Position numbers and translations under genes: made by a program. The notes under the pieces are model-generated. The model saw nothing but the letters and a program-made list of their open reading frames with translations, searched no databases and was not told the origin of the DNA. From assembly GCA_018883125.1 (NCBI GenBank), contig VEQR01000022.1, forward strand, positions 1-34,647: DNA of 34,647 nt, read 5' to 3'. This DNA is from Candidatus Kapaibacterium sp. (lineage in GTDB: Bacteria > Bacteroidota > Ignavibacteria > Kapaibacteriales > Kapaibacteriaceae). This document shows, one piece after another, positions 8,871 to 18,604 of this stretch; within the stretch, counting starts at the first letter, position 1; every line of letters starts with the position of its first letter.

Positions 8871-10309
8871 CAATGACGCATGACGTGCAGTCCCATATCG
8901 CCCCTTCGAACGGCCGCATGCTCCATGTGCTGCTTCGTCCGCAGAATATGCAGATCGCGGCTGATCTGCTGGGTCTGACGCTGAGCTTCGCACTGTATCA
9001 AGTCGTCCGTACCTGGTCACTGGTTGACGTCCGGTCGTTCCCGATCCTCGATCACGTTCTTGTTGCCTTCATCTCGTGCCTGTTCTGGACGCTCGTGTTT
9101 TGGATGGGTGGGCTCTACCGGGATTTTTACATCCGCTCGCCCCTTGACGAGATCTCGGCGGTGTTTCGCCAGACATTTATTGGCTCGGCGATCATCTTTC
9201 TGGCGATCACCACCACGTCCAATCTCAGCGTTCGACCGGTCTTTGTTGTCTATTGGGCAGTGCTGTTCGGACTCATCACGATCGGACGTCTTGTTGCTCG
9301 CCAGGTGCAGGGTCGGCTGCGCGAAGCGCGGGTTATCCGCATACCAACACTCGTTGTTGGGACGCGTTCGCATGTTGAGGATCTTCTTGACGATCTGAAG
9401 AACGAGCCGGCATGGGGTTATGACGTTCTTGGTATCATTCTTCTCGACACCGACCGACCAGTGACGGTCATCGATTCCATTCCCGTTATTGGCGGTGAAG
9501 CCTCGTTGGCCGATGCTATCCAGGGTGGTAAGATCAGGGAGGTGCTGGTTTCCACCGATGGGGCGCATCACGACCGTCTGTTGAACATCTCTGCCGAGGC
9601 GGCTTATCGTGGCTGCATGATCAAGATCGTGCCGGATCTCTACGAGATCGTTTCGGGACAGGCCCGCACACACCAGATCTATGGTTCGCCCCTTATCGAC
9701 ATTAGTCCGCAGCTGATGCAGCCGTGGGAGGAGTTCGCCAAAAGAGCAACGGACATCATCGTCAGTGTATTGGGTCTCGGTATTGGCGCGCCGATCTGGC
9801 TTCTTGTTGGTATCGGCGTAAAACTCACGTCGCGCGGGCCCATGTTCTTTGTTCAGGACCGTGTGGGGCGCAATGGTCGGGTGTTCCGTATGGCAAAGTT
9901 CCGCTCCATGACGGTTGACGACAAGCGTGGTCCAACCTGGACCGACAAGAACGACCCGCGGGTGACGCCATTCGGCAAGTTCATCCGTAAGACGCACCTT
10001 GACGAGATCCCGCAACTCTGGAACGTGCTCAAGGGCGAGATGTCGCTCGTGGGACCACGTCCGGAGCAGCCGTTTTACGTTGAAAAGTTTACGGCCATGC
10101 TTCCGTATTATCGACGTCGCCACAAAGTACGTCCGGGGGTAACGGGCTGGTGGCAGGTGAAGGCCAAGTCGAACCCCGAATCACTCGAAGAAATTCAGCA
10201 GCGTTTGCGATACGACTTTTTTTACATCGAGAACATGTCGTTCAAGCTTGATCTGGAGATCATGGTGCGCACCGTGTTCGTGATGCTGAAAGGACACGGC
10301 AAGGCGTGA
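8867..10309 (+). CDS. Polyprenyl-phosphate sugar-1-phosphate transferase (WbaP/WcaJ family)
   Basis: This 480-aa protein has the full bitopic architecture: N-terminal membrane helices (residues about 28-140), a CoA/NAD-binding-like domain (about 160-235) and a C-terminal catalytic domain (about 292-480). The catalytic domain shows [28 protein letters not shown], the DE dyad Asp379-Glu380 in [22 protein letters not shown] and [10 protein letters not shown]. The family transfers a sugar-1-phosphate from UDP-sugar to undecaprenyl phosphate, which starts the repeat unit. It overlaps the flippase gene by ATGA and the next gene by GTGA. The donor sugar cannot be read from the motifs. It is the intact comparator for the degenerate copy at 11029-13008. 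Confidence 0.92.
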   Translation: MTMTHDVQSHIAPSNGRMLHVLLRPQNMQIAADLLGLTLSFALYQVVRTWSLVDVRSFPILDHVLVAFISCLFWTLVFWMGGLYRDFYIRSPLDEISAVFRQTFIGSAIIFLAITTTSNLSVRPVFVVYWAVLFGLITIGRLVARQVQGRLREARVIRIPTLVVGTRSHVEDLLDDLKNEPAWGYDVLGIILLDTDRPVTVIDSIPVIGGEASLADAIQGGKIREVLVSTDGAHHDRLLNISAEAAYRGCMIKIVPDLYEIVSGQARTHQIYGSPLIDISPQLMQPWEEFAKRATDIIVSVLGLGIGAPIWLLVGIGVKLTSRGPMFFVQDRVGRNGRVFRMAKFRSMTVDDKRGPTWTDKNDPRVTPFGKFIRKTHLDEIPQLWNVLKGEMSLVGPRPEQPFYVEKFTAMLPYYRRRHKVRPGVTGWWQVKAKSNPESLEEIQQRLRYDFFYIENMSFKLDLEIMVRTVFVMLKGHGKA

Positions 10310-11025
10310 AGACCATAGTCTGCATACCGACATACAACGAAAGCGATAACATCATCCGCATGATCGACGCCCTGCATGGCGTTATCCCGGAGTCGCATAT
10401 CCTTGTTATCGACGATGGTTCCCCGGATGGCACGGCGCGTCTTGTGCGCGATCGAATGACCTCCGACGAGCGCATCCACATCATTGAGCGGGCCGGAAAG
10501 ATGGGGCTCGGCACTGCCTACTGTGCAGGGTTTGCCTACGCCCTTGAGCATGGGTTTGAGCTCATTATGGAAATGGATGCGGATTTCTCGCATGACCCCA
10601 AAGACACACGTCGACTCCTTGATGCGGTGGCAGACTGCGACCTTGTCATTGGCTCTCGGTACATCCAAGGCGTGAACGTGATCAATTGGCCAATGAGCCG
10701 ACTGCTATTGAGCTGGTTCGCCAATCTCTACACACGGATCATCACCGGCATGCCGATCGCCGATGCGACAGGGGGCTTTAAGTGCTTCCGTGCGAAGGTG
10801 CTTCGCGGGATCGATCTGACGAAGATCAGATCCAATGGATATGCCTTCCAGATCGAGATGAATTACAAGGCCTGGCGAGGTGGCGCGCGCATCAATGAGA
10901 TCCCTATCATCTTTACCGATCGCGTGAGCGGCGTGTCGAAGATGAGCAAGAACATTGTGTACGAAGCGGCATTCCTGGTATGGAAGCTCAAGCTCGGTAC
11001 GATCTTTTCCTTCGGGAAGCGCTAA
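10306..11025 (+). CDS. Polyprenol-phosphate mannosyltransferase-like GT2
   Basis: This 239-aa family 2 glycosyltransferase has the N-terminal VCIPTYNESDN motif, IDDGSPDGT, GLGTAYCAGF and the metal-binding DAD at residues 91-93 (MDADFSHDP). GSRYIQG, ATGGFKCFR and YAFQIEMNYKA are typical of bacterial DPM1-type enzymes. These transfer mannose or glucose from a nucleotide sugar to polyprenyl phosphate on the cytoplasmic face. There is no C-terminal membrane domain, so it is the short soluble or peripheral form. The start is GTG 10306, overlapping the previous stop as GTGA. The lipid-linked monosaccharide could feed polymer modification or glycosylation of exported proteins. Confidence 0.88.
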   Translation: MKTIVCIPTYNESDNIIRMIDALHGVIPESHILVIDDGSPDGTARLVRDRMTSDERIHIIERAGKMGLGTAYCAGFAYALEHGFELIMEMDADFSHDPKDTRRLLDAVADCDLVIGSRYIQGVNVINWPMSRLLLSWFANLYTRIITGMPIADATGGFKCFRAKVLRGIDLTKIRSNGYAFQIEMNYKAWRGGARINEIPIIFTDRVSGVSKMSKNIVYEAAFLVWKLKLGTIFSFGKR

Positions 11026-11028
11026 GAC

Positions 11029-13008
11029 ATGAGTGATGGGCTGACATCGAGCGCGAATGTGATCGACCTCAGCGTCATCATCGTCAATTACAACGTCAAG
11101 GACTACCTGCTGCAATGCCTGCGCTCGCTTGACGAGGCCTGCAAGCCCCTTGCCGCCGAGATCATTGTTGTTGACAACAACTCCTCCGATGGAAGCGTTA
11201 GCGACCTGCGAGGGGAGTTCCCGCATGTTCAATGGCATGCTCTGACGGAGAACATTGGATTTGGTAGGGCCAACAATGTTGGTCTCGAGGTAGCGCGTGG
11301 ACGATATGTTCTGTTTCTGAATCCTGATACGATCATCGGACCCGAGTCACTCTCGACGATGGTTCACTACCTCGATGCGAACCCACGTGTCGGCATGGCC
11401 GGCTGCAAGGTTCTCAATCCCGACGGATCATTTCAGGTGGCCTGTCGAAGGGGGCTTCCTACTCCGTGGGCATCGTTCTGCAAGCTCTTTGGACTGCAGG
11501 CAATGTTTCCCTCGGTGAAGCTGTTTTCGGGTTACAACCTGATGTATCGATCGATCGATGAGACGTATCCCGTGGATGCGCTTATCGGTGCCTTCATGAT
11601 GGGGCGCACGAATCTGATGCGAACGCTCGGCGGATTTGATCCGCAGTTCTTCATGTACGGAGAAGACATCGACCTCTGTTACCGCGTCAAGCAGGCAGGG
11701 TTCGACGTGCATTACGTGCACGAGACAAGCATCATTCATTACAAGGGCGAGAGCACCAAGCGTTCGTCTCTCAATGAGGTGCGGGTGTTCTACGAGGCCA
11801 TGGAAATCTTCGCCCGCAAGCACTTCGGTGGATCGCGCGTGTTCCTGGGATTTCTCCGACTTGGCATCAGCATGCGGTCTGTTCTTGCGCGCCTTGCACG
11901 GCGCCGCATAGAGCTTCTGACGTGGATCGTGGACATGCTCTGCGTGAACGGGGCTCTGCTGGTGGCTACGACGGTGCGCTTCGAGCGTCCGTTTGGTTTT
12001 CCCGACTATGCCTATCCCATCGTGCCGATCATGATCACGCTCATCAGCACGCTCTCGCTGGCAGCAGTGGGGGAATATGTCGAGTATCGTCCGACGATTC
12101 GTCGCAGTGCTGTGGGGCTGCTCGCAACGTTCTTTGTGCTCTCATCGCTGACGTATTTCTTCAAAGACTTCGGATTCAGTCGAGGTGTGCTGCTTATGAC
12201 CATGGGACTGAGTGGCGTTCTCTTTGCCATTACGCGCGCCGTAACCTCGTGGCTTGATGCCAAGGGGCGAAGGAGAACTCGTCGCATCATCCTCGTTGGC
12301 CTCAACGAGCACACTGCACGCCTTGCTGAGGCTCTGAGCAGTGCTGAGCGACGCCATGCGGATGTTGTGGGTGTGGTTGCTACGCAGCCGTTCAGTGATC
12401 GCACCTATGCGGGGTTGACGGTTCTTGGTGATACGTCCTACCTGGGACGCATTCTTGATGCCACGGGTGCGCATGAGGTGATCCTTACTGACAACACAAT
12501 TCCTCGTGACAGGGTGATGAACCTGATGATGGCATCATCATCCTACCGTGCCAGGTTCCACATTGCCCAGGACTACGACGATGTGGTCACCGCTCGCATC
12601 ATCAACGATGTTGCCGGGCTTGAGCCAACCGTTACGGTTGCGCCCCTTCTTCGATTCCGCAACCGTGTGGCCAAGCGTATGGCTGACTTTACCGTGGCAT
12701 TCGCGGTTTTGACGCTCACCATACCGGCTCTAATTTTGCCGGCGTTGCGCAGAAGGCTCCGGCCCTGGTGGGAGGTTCTGCGTGGACGAATGAGCATTGT
12801 TGGCCTGTGGCCGGATGGCACGCCACGGACAAGTGGTAAGCCGGGTCTGACCGGGCTTGTTCACATTTCTCGTCCCAGCGGGCTGTCGGCTTCGGCTGCG
12901 CAGCAGCTCAACGACTACTATGTTGACGCGTATTCCCTTGCGCTCGACGTAGAGATCATTTTGAAACATCTATTCCGGCGAAACCGTGCCAACGACAACC
13001 GCTCTTGA
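11029..13008 (+). CDS. GT2 rhamnosyltransferase-like domain fused to a degenerate polyprenyl-phosphate sugar transferase
   Basis: Residues 12-250 of this 659-aa protein form a GT2 domain ([46 protein letters not shown]) like O-antigen rhamnosyltransferases. Residues about 295-405 hold four membrane helices, and 418-490 a Rossmann-like segment ([11 protein letters not shown]). Residues 549-659 resemble the end of a WbaP-type transferase: [24 protein letters not shown] and [13 protein letters not shown]. About 60 residues are missing between KRMADF and [12 protein letters not shown] compared with the intact neighbour. These include the RVGRNG loop, the FRSM segment and the catalytic DE dyad. 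The C-terminal half is therefore probably a pseudoenzyme, perhaps a membrane anchor or partner. The gene follows its neighbour by 3 nt. Confidence 0.85.
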   Translation: MSDGLTSSANVIDLSVIIVNYNVKDYLLQCLRSLDEACKPLAAEIIVVDNNSSDGSVSDLRGEFPHVQWHALTENIGFGRANNVGLEVARGRYVLFLNPDTIIGPESLSTMVHYLDANPRVGMAGCKVLNPDGSFQVACRRGLPTPWASFCKLFGLQAMFPSVKLFSGYNLMYRSIDETYPVDALIGAFMMGRTNLMRTLGGFDPQFFMYGEDIDLCYRVKQAGFDVHYVHETSIIHYKGESTKRSSLNEVRVFYEAMEIFARKHFGGSRVFLGFLRLGISMRSVLARLARRRIELLTWIVDMLCVNGALLVATTVRFERPFGFPDYAYPIVPIMITLISTLSLAAVGEYVEYRPTIRRSAVGLLATFFVLSSLTYFFKDFGFSRGVLLMTMGLSGVLFAITRAVTSWLDAKGRRRTRRIILVGLNEHTARLAEALSSAERRHADVVGVVATQPFSDRTYAGLTVLGDTSYLGRILDATGAHEVILTDNTIPRDRVMNLMMASSSYRARFHIAQDYDDVVTARIINDVAGLEPTVTVAPLLRFRNRVAKRMADFTVAFAVLTLTIPALILPALRRRLRPWWEVLRGRMSIVGLWPDGTPRTSGKPGLTGLVHISRPSGLSASAAQQLNDYYVDAYSLALDVEIILKHLFRRNRANDNRS

Positions 13009-13939
13009 ATTTGAGAAGCCCATCTTCGAACTCGAAAAGAAGATCGAGGAAATGAAGGGGCTTACAGATACGCTGGATATTCAGCCGCAGATCGAGGAAC
13101 TCGAGCAGCAGGTGGAGCTGCTCCGTGGCGAGATCTACCGTAACCTTACGCGCTGGCAGCGTGTGCAGATCGCGCGTCACCCAGACCGTCCGTACACTCT
13201 TGATTACATCACGCACTGCTTCACGGACTTCGTCGAGCTCCACGGCGACCGCACGTTCCGGGATGACCCGGCCATCGTTGGTGGTCTGGCAACGTTTGCG
13301 GGACGCCATGTTGTGGTGATCGGTCATCAGAAGGGACGCGACACGAAGACAAACGTCCATCGAAATTTCGGCATGCCGAATCCCGAGGGATACCGCAAGG
13401 CTTACCGTCTTATGCAGATGGCCGAGAAGTTCTCGCTGCCGGTTGTCTGTTTCCTTGACACCCCCGGCGCTTACCCTGGTCTTGAGGCTGAAGAACGCGG
13501 ACAGGCCGAAGCCATTGCCAAGAACCTTTTGCTGATGTCGCAGCTGAAGACACCGATCGTCATCGTTGTCATCGGCGAGGGGGCCAGTGGTGGCGCTCTC
13601 GGAATCGGCATTGGCAACCGTGTACTTATGCTCGAAAACGCCTGGTACAGCGTGATTGCCCCCGAGTCATGCTCGTCGATCCTCTGGCGCAGCTGGGATT
13701 ACAAAGAGCAGGCGGCCGAGGCCCTGCGCCTTGGTGCTACGGATCTGATCAAGGTGGGCATTATCGACCGTATCGTATCCGAACCCGTTGGCGGTGCGCA
13801 CCGAGATCCCGAGACGATGTTCACGACCATGACCACGGTTCTTGCCGACGAGCTCAATCGCCTTTGTGCAACGGACACAGAGACGCTCGTACGAGAGCGT
13901 CGGGACAAGTTTTACGCCATGGGCGTGTGGACCGAGTAA
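12986..13939 (+). CDS. accA: Acetyl-CoA carboxylase carboxyltransferase subunit alpha
   Basis: This 317-aa subunit partners AccD to transfer the carboxyl group from biotin to acetyl-CoA, the first step of fatty acid synthesis. [16 protein letters not shown] at the N-terminus, [49 protein letters not shown] and [12 protein letters not shown] are all diagnostic. The start is GTG 12986, giving a 23-nt overlap with the end of the fusion glycosyltransferase. The conserved LEFEKP segment begins six residues later, so the start is probably right. accA is thus the last gene of the polysaccharide cluster and likely shares its transcript. accD is not in the window. Confidence 0.95.
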   Translation: MPTTTALEFEKPIFELEKKIEEMKGLTDTLDIQPQIEELEQQVELLRGEIYRNLTRWQRVQIARHPDRPYTLDYITHCFTDFVELHGDRTFRDDPAIVGGLATFAGRHVVVIGHQKGRDTKTNVHRNFGMPNPEGYRKAYRLMQMAEKFSLPVVCFLDTPGAYPGLEAEERGQAEAIAKNLLLMSQLKTPIVIVVIGEGASGGALGIGIGNRVLMLENAWYSVIAPESCSSILWRSWDYKEQAAEALRLGATDLIKVGIIDRIVSEPVGGAHRDPETMFTTMTTVLADELNRLCATDTETLVRERRDKFYAMGVWTE

Positions 13940-13952
13940 GCCTTCCGTCGAA

Positions 13953-15731
13953 CTACACAGCCTGCACACCAAACTGCAGCCGATGGAGCTTGGCGTAGAG
14001 TCCGTCAGCCTCAATGAGCTGCTGGTGGGTACCCTGCTCGGCAACCTCGCCGTGATGCAGAACGATGATCCGATCTGCCCGCTGAATTGTGGACAATCGG
14101 TGGGCGATGACGATTGAGGTGCGCCCCTTGAGCATCGTTGAAATAGACTGCTCAATGAGCTGTTCAGTTTCGGTGTCGATGCTCGATGTGGCCTCATCAA
14201 GGATGAGCAGGTCCGGATCGGTTGCCAGGGCACGGCAGAAGGAAATGAGTTGCTTTTGACCTACGCTGAGAACAGCGCCGCGTTCGCGGACGTTTGTGTC
14301 ATATCCGTGGGGAAGTCGGGAGATGAAGTCATGCGCCCCCAAGGATGCAGCAACGTCAACGACATGTTCATGGGTGATCTCCGGACGATTCAGCGTGATG
14401 TTCTCCTCCACCGAGCGCGAGAAGAGAAACACGTCCTGAAGCACCACGGCAATGCGACGCCGTAGCGACTCCTGCTCCACCTCCCGTATGCTGCGTCCGT
14501 CAATGAGAATCTCGCCCCCTTGAAACTCATAGAACCGGCAGAGGAGATTAATGATCGAGCTCTTTCCGGCTCCTGTTGCGCCAACGATGGCAACCGTCTC
14601 ACCCTTGCGGACGTCGAAGCTAACGTTGCGAAGAACAGGTGTTGTACCGTCGTACGAGAAACTCACATTGCGGAAGGATATCCCGCTGTGAAGCTTTTCA
14701 AGCGGCTTTGCATCGGCGTTATCATCAACAGTCAGCTTCGTATCGAGCAGGTTAAAGATGCGCTCCGAGGCCACCACGCTTGACTGAAGGGTGTTGTACT
14801 TCTCTGTGAGGTCACGCACCGGACGGAAGAACATTTCCGTGAACTGCGCAAAGGCGATCAGCATACCGATGGTCATTTCGCCCGAGCCGATATGTCCGGC
14901 AGCGTACCATACGATGATCGCAAGAGCTACTGCCGACAGCAATTCCACCACCGGAAAGAATGTGGCGTAGTACATGATGGATCTGTCTTGTAGCTCGCGA
15001 TGCTCGGCATTGATCTCGGCAAACTGACGCGTCATGCGGTCTTCCTGACGGAACAGTTGGATGACGCCCATGCCGGTGACGTATTCGTTCATGAATGAAT
15101 TCATCCGTGCCACCTGACGTCGGATGAGGTCATAGACTACGCGCACCTTCTTGCGGAAGATGAACGAGGCGATCAGGAGAAACGGCAGGATCACGATCGT
15201 CATCACCGTCAGCTTCGGCGAGGTATTCCACATGAACGTCATGATCCAGGCGATGACCATGATATCCGAGATCATCAGCACAACGCCCGACGAGAAGAGC
15301 TCATTGAGGACTTCGACGTCACTCGTTACCCGCGTGACAATTCGTCCCACCGGCGTGGTGTCGTAGAACCGCAGGGCCATTCGCTCGACGTGACGATACA
15401 GTGTATTGCGGATATCCAACAGCACGCGCTGTCCAACCCACGTCATCAGCAGTGACAGAGCGTATTGCGTAGCCCCCTGCAGGATGACCAGACCCACGAT
15501 GATGGCAATGAACACCATCAGCCCCGGCACGTCGCCTTTGACGATGTGCTCGTCAACAGCGATACGCGTCAGATACGGCCGTAGTGGCCCAAGGGCCGAG
15601 GAGGCGAGCGTGAGGATAACGGCACCGACGATATACAGTCGGTAAGGGGCGAGGAAGGCGATGAGTCGGCGCAGAAGCCGATAATCGACCTTGCGCTCAC
15701 CGGTTTCGGCTTCGTTCTTGGCGGCGGACAT
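13953..15731 (-). CDS. ABC exporter with fused permease and ATPase (MsbA/lipid A-exporter-like)
   Basis: This 592-aa half-transporter has six membrane helices in residues about 30-310 and a nucleotide-binding domain from about 350. Walker A is GATGAGKS (384-391), the signature is LSVGQ (488-492, with Val for the usual first Gly), Walker B is LLILDE (508-513) and the switch His is H544. Homodimers of this family export lipids, lipid A or peptides; substrate specificity cannot be inferred. The gene converges with accA with only 13 nt between the stop codons and no visible terminator. It diverges from the beta-CASP gene across a 31-bp spacer, and its ATG lies 4 nt downstream of a minus-strand TAnnTTTG box. 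Confidence 0.9.
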   Translation of the reverse strand: MSAAKNEAETGERKVDYRLLRRLIAFLAPYRLYIVGAVILTLASSALGPLRPYLTRIAVDEHIVKGDVPGLMVFIAIIVGLVILQGATQYALSLLMTWVGQRVLLDIRNTLYRHVERMALRFYDTTPVGRIVTRVTSDVEVLNELFSSGVVLMISDIMVIAWIMTFMWNTSPKLTVMTIVILPFLLIASFIFRKKVRVVYDLIRRQVARMNSFMNEYVTGMGVIQLFRQEDRMTRQFAEINAEHRELQDRSIMYYATFFPVVELLSAVALAIIVWYAAGHIGSGEMTIGMLIAFAQFTEMFFRPVRDLTEKYNTLQSSVVASERIFNLLDTKLTVDDNADAKPLEKLHSGISFRNVSFSYDGTTPVLRNVSFDVRKGETVAIVGATGAGKSSIINLLCRFYEFQGGEILIDGRSIREVEQESLRRRIAVVLQDVFLFSRSVEENITLNRPEITHEHVVDVAASLGAHDFISRLPHGYDTNVRERGAVLSVGQKQLISFCRALATDPDLLILDEATSSIDTETEQLIEQSISTMLKGRTSIVIAHRLSTIQRADRIIVLHHGEVAEQGTHQQLIEADGLYAKLHRLQFGVQAV

Positions 15732-15735
15732 GCCG

Positions 15736-15743
15736 CAAAGTTA
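15736..15743 (-). promoter_or_regulatory. -7 promoter box TAACTTTG, minus strand, 4 nt before the ABC exporter ATG
   Basis: Read on the minus strand this is TAACTTTG, an exact TAnnTTTG match, with CGGC between it and the ATG at 15731. Transcription would begin at or beside the A of the start codon, so the mRNA is probably leaderless. Confidence 0.55.
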
Positions 15744-15750
15744 CGCATCG

Positions 15751-15758
15751 TAGTTTTG
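15751..15758 (+). promoter_or_regulatory. -7 promoter box TAGTTTTG, plus strand, 4 nt before the beta-CASP ATG
   Basis: This exact TAnnTTTG match is followed by CACG and then ATG 15763. The 4-nt gap mirrors that of the divergent box at 15736-15743, and there is no room for a Shine-Dalgarno sequence. A leaderless transcript is the simplest reading. Confidence 0.55.
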
Positions 15759-15762
15759 CACG

Positions 15763-17172
15763 ATGATCACCATTACTCCGTATGGCGCTGCCGGGGAAGT
15801 CACCGGCTCGGCCTATCTCGTCGAAACCGGCTCGTCCACGATCCTCGTGGACTTCGGGATGTTCCAGGGCGATAAGGATGACGACGCTCGCAACGTTATA
15901 CCCGGGCGGATCCATCGCATGGACATCGATGCCGTTGTGCTCACACACGCTCATCTGGACCACTGCGGTCGATTGCCGCTGTTGGTGCGCGAGGGCTACC
16001 GAGGTCCGATCTTTACCACGCCGGCGGCGCGCGATCTGGCAGAGATCATCCTGCTTGATGCGGCGCACATTATGGAGTCGGACTTTGAACGCCGACGTCG
16101 GCGCTCCGAGCAGCGCGGACGCAAGCTCAATCGATACGACCAGCCGCTCTATGACACCGACGACGTAACGCAGACTCTGGATCTCATGGAAGAGACGGAG
16201 TACAACGCTCCAACGCGGGTGACCAAGGACTGCAGCGTCATCTTTCACGATGCGGGGCACATGCTGGGTTCAGCCACGGTTGAACTTCGCATTGAAGAGG
16301 ATAACGGCAACGAACGCATTGTTGTCTTTAGCGGCGACTTAGGGCCGCCGAACTTTCCGTACCTGCGCGACCCCGAGCCCCCTTCGAAGGCTGATGTGCT
16401 GGTACTTGAGTCGACTTACGGCGATCGTGATCATAAATCTCTTGACGACACTCTCGAAGAGTTTGAGCGGATCCTCATTGAGGCCGTCGATGCCAACGGC
16501 AAGGTCTTCATTCCGGCCTTCGCCATTGGCCGGGCGCAGCAGATGATGTTCCACCTTGCTGAGCTGATCCGCAAGCAGCGCATCCCGTCACTGCCGATCT
16601 TTCTCGACAGTCCCATGGCCATCAAGGCCGTGAATGTGTATCGCATGCACCGCGATCTGTTCGACGCCGAGAGCACCAAGCTTAGCGAGCATGGTCAGAT
16701 GGATCACGATTTGCGTTCGTTGGTGCTGTGCACAACGGCCCAAGAGTCAAAGCAGATCAACGAAGCAACGGGTCCATTCATCGTCATCGCCGGCTCGGGT
16801 ATGTGTACTGCCGGACGCATCATGCACCATCTGCGGAACAATCTCGAGGATCAGCGGTCGCACTTCATCATTGCGGGATATCAGGCACGGGGCTCCCTGG
16901 GCCGCCGCCTTGTGGACGGTGCGTCTGAGGTGATGATCCACGGTGAGCGCCGATTTGTGAAGGCCAAGATCCACACGCTCGGCGGCTTCAGCGCGCATGC
17001 CGGTCAGACGGACCTCGTTGGCTGGTATGCCAAAGTTGCCGCCAATGGCACGCCCCTTACCTTCCTGACGCATGGTGAACAGGAAGCCCGCACAGCGCTG
17101 AAGGACAAGCTCAGCGAACTCTACAATGTAAACGCCTACTTGCCGGCCTATTCCGAACACCTTGTACTCTAA
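15763..17172 (+). CDS. MBL-fold beta-CASP metallo-hydrolase (CPSF/Ysh1-like ribonuclease family)
   Basis: This 469-aa protein carries the metallo-beta-lactamase motif HAHLDH at residues 62-67, which binds two zinc ions. HDAGHMLGS, FSGDLG and LESTYGDR follow. The beta-CASP features are DSPMAIKA and SGMCTAGRI, and the C-terminal RMMBL-type segment is LGGFSAHAGQTDL. Bacterial members act as exo- or endonucleases on RNA, or are annotated only as MBL-fold hydrolases. It opens with the core strand (MITITPYGAAGEVTGS), which supports the ATG at 15763 and the lack of a leader. aspA starts within 12 nt of its stop, so the two are probably co-transcribed. Confidence 0.88.
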   Translation: MITITPYGAAGEVTGSAYLVETGSSTILVDFGMFQGDKDDDARNVIPGRIHRMDIDAVVLTHAHLDHCGRLPLLVREGYRGPIFTTPAARDLAEIILLDAAHIMESDFERRRRRSEQRGRKLNRYDQPLYDTDDVTQTLDLMEETEYNAPTRVTKDCSVIFHDAGHMLGSATVELRIEEDNGNERIVVFSGDLGPPNFPYLRDPEPPSKADVLVLESTYGDRDHKSLDDTLEEFERILIEAVDANGKVFIPAFAIGRAQQMMFHLAELIRKQRIPSLPIFLDSPMAIKAVNVYRMHRDLFDAESTKLSEHGQMDHDLRSLVLCTTAQESKQINEATGPFIVIAGSGMCTAGRIMHHLRNNLEDQRSHFIIAGYQARGSLGRRLVDGASEVMIHGERRFVKAKIHTLGGFSAHAGQTDLVGWYAKVAANGTPLTFLTHGEQEARTALKDKLSELYNVNAYLPAYSEHLVL

Positions 17173-17183
17173 GGATGACCTCA

Positions 17184-18578
17184 ATGCGGACCGAACACGA
17201 TTTTCTTGGTGAGCGCGAACTGGCCGACAACGCCTACTACGGTGTACAGACCCTGCGGGGGAGCGAGAACTTCCACATTACAGGAATTCCGATTTCGCAT
17301 GCCACATCGTTCATTGTGGCCTTTGCGCATGTGAAGAAGGCGGCTGCACTGGCCAATCGCGACCTCGGAGTCATTGAACCTAACGTTGCTGATGCCATTT
17401 GCGCTGCATGCGACCGCATTGCGGCTGGCGAGCTGCACGAGCAGTTTATCGTTGATGTTATCCAGGGCGGTGCCGGCACATCCACGAACATGAACGCCAA
17501 CGAGGTTATTGCCAACCTTGCGCTGGAGATCCTGGGTCACCCCAAGGGCACCTACGACATCGTCCACCCGAACAATCACGTGAACTGTTCACAGAGCACC
17601 AACGATGCCTATCCGACGGCATTTCGTCTGAGTCTCTACGTGGAGATCGGCAAGCTTATCGCCTCCCTTGGACTTCTGCGCGATTCCTTTGCGCGAAAGG
17701 GGCAGGAGTTTTCTGACATCATCAAAATGGGCCGCACACAACTGCAGGATGCCGTGCCCATGACGCTGGGTCAGGAGTTCGATTCCTTTGCCGTGAACAT
17801 CGGCGAAGACCTGCGCAGGCTCGAAGAGGCCCGAGCACTGGTGACCGAAGTGAATCTCGGCGCAACTGCCATCGGCACCAGCATCAATGCTCCTGAGGGC
17901 TATCCGCCCCTTGCCGTTAACTACCTTGCCGAGGTATCAGGCATTCCCGTTACCCTGTCTCAGAATCTCATCGAGGCAACGTGGGACAACGGCGCATATG
18001 TGCAGATGAGCGGCGTGCTGAAGCGTGTGGCTGTAAAGCTCTCTAAGATCTGCAACGACCTGCGCCTTCTGTCATCGGGTCCACGCTGCGGCTTCAACGA
18101 GATCAACCTCCCGCCTCTACAGCCGGGCTCGAGCATCATGCCCGGTAAGGTCAACCCGGTTATCCCGGAAGTGGTGAACCAGGTCTGCTTCCTCGTTATC
18201 GGCAACGACGTTACGGTAACCTTTGCCGCCGAGGCCGGACAGCTGCAACTGAACGTGATGGAGCCAGTCCTGGCGTATTGCCTTTTCCAGAGCATTGAAA
18301 CACTCGGACGTGCGTGCACAACCCTGCGCGAGCGCTGCATCGACGGTATCACTGCCAATGCTGAGCGTACGCGCTCGATGGTGCTGAACTCCGTTGGCAT
18401 CGTTACCGCGCTTAATCCTATCCTTGGTTACGAAGCCAGCGCTCAAATCGCAAAGGAAGCCTTCGAGACTGGTGGCTCGGTGATCGACATCGTCCGCGCC
18501 AAGGGGCTCCTGTCTGACGAAAAGATTGATGAGATCTTCAGCATTGAGAACCTCATGCACCCGAAATTTATTCGGTAG
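17184..18578 (+). CDS. aspA: Aspartate ammonia-lyase
   Basis: This is a roughly 464-aa member of the fumarase/aspartase superfamily, which deaminates aspartate to fumarate and ammonia. EHDFLGERELADNAYYGVQT at the N-terminus, GGAGTSTNMNANEV, QSTNDAYPTA and the signature GSSIMPGKVNPVIPE are all present. FLGE...YYGVQTLR and the PGKVNPVIPEVVNQV version of the signature point to aspartase rather than fumarase C. Two in-frame ATGs exist, at 17175 and 17184. AAGGA at 17171-17175 lies 8 nt before the second, so 17184 is preferred; it also removes only three residues. The gene is downstream of the beta-CASP gene and followed by a repeat-rich spacer. Confidence 0.92.
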   Translation: MRTEHDFLGERELADNAYYGVQTLRGSENFHITGIPISHATSFIVAFAHVKKAAALANRDLGVIEPNVADAICAACDRIAAGELHEQFIVDVIQGGAGTSTNMNANEVIANLALEILGHPKGTYDIVHPNNHVNCSQSTNDAYPTAFRLSLYVEIGKLIASLGLLRDSFARKGQEFSDIIKMGRTQLQDAVPMTLGQEFDSFAVNIGEDLRRLEEARALVTEVNLGATAIGTSINAPEGYPPLAVNYLAEVSGIPVTLSQNLIEATWDNGAYVQMSGVLKRVAVKLSKICNDLRLLSSGPRCGFNEINLPPLQPGSSIMPGKVNPVIPEVVNQVCFLVIGNDVTVTFAAEAGQLQLNVMEPVLAYCLFQSIETLGRACTTLRERCIDGITANAERTRSMVLNSVGIVTALNPILGYEASAQIAKEAFETGGSVIDIVRAKGLLSDEKIDEIFSIENLMHPKFIR

Positions 18579-18583
18579 GGTAG

Positions 18584-18604
18584 GGGCGAGACGCGGTCTC
18601 GCCC
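18584..18604 (+). repeat. Palindrome directly after aspA (9-bp stem, 3-nt loop)
   Basis: GGGCGAGAC (18584-18592) and GTCTCGCCC (18596-18604) form a perfect stem around GCG. It starts 6 nt after the aspA stop. There is no T-run, so it is not a standard intrinsic terminator, but it could block 3' exonucleases. Confidence 0.6.

Noticed and set aside
9017-10123. 368-codon minus-strand frame opposite the sugar transferase
   Set aside because: Same argument: the plus strand encodes every transferase motif and the antisense product resembles nothing.
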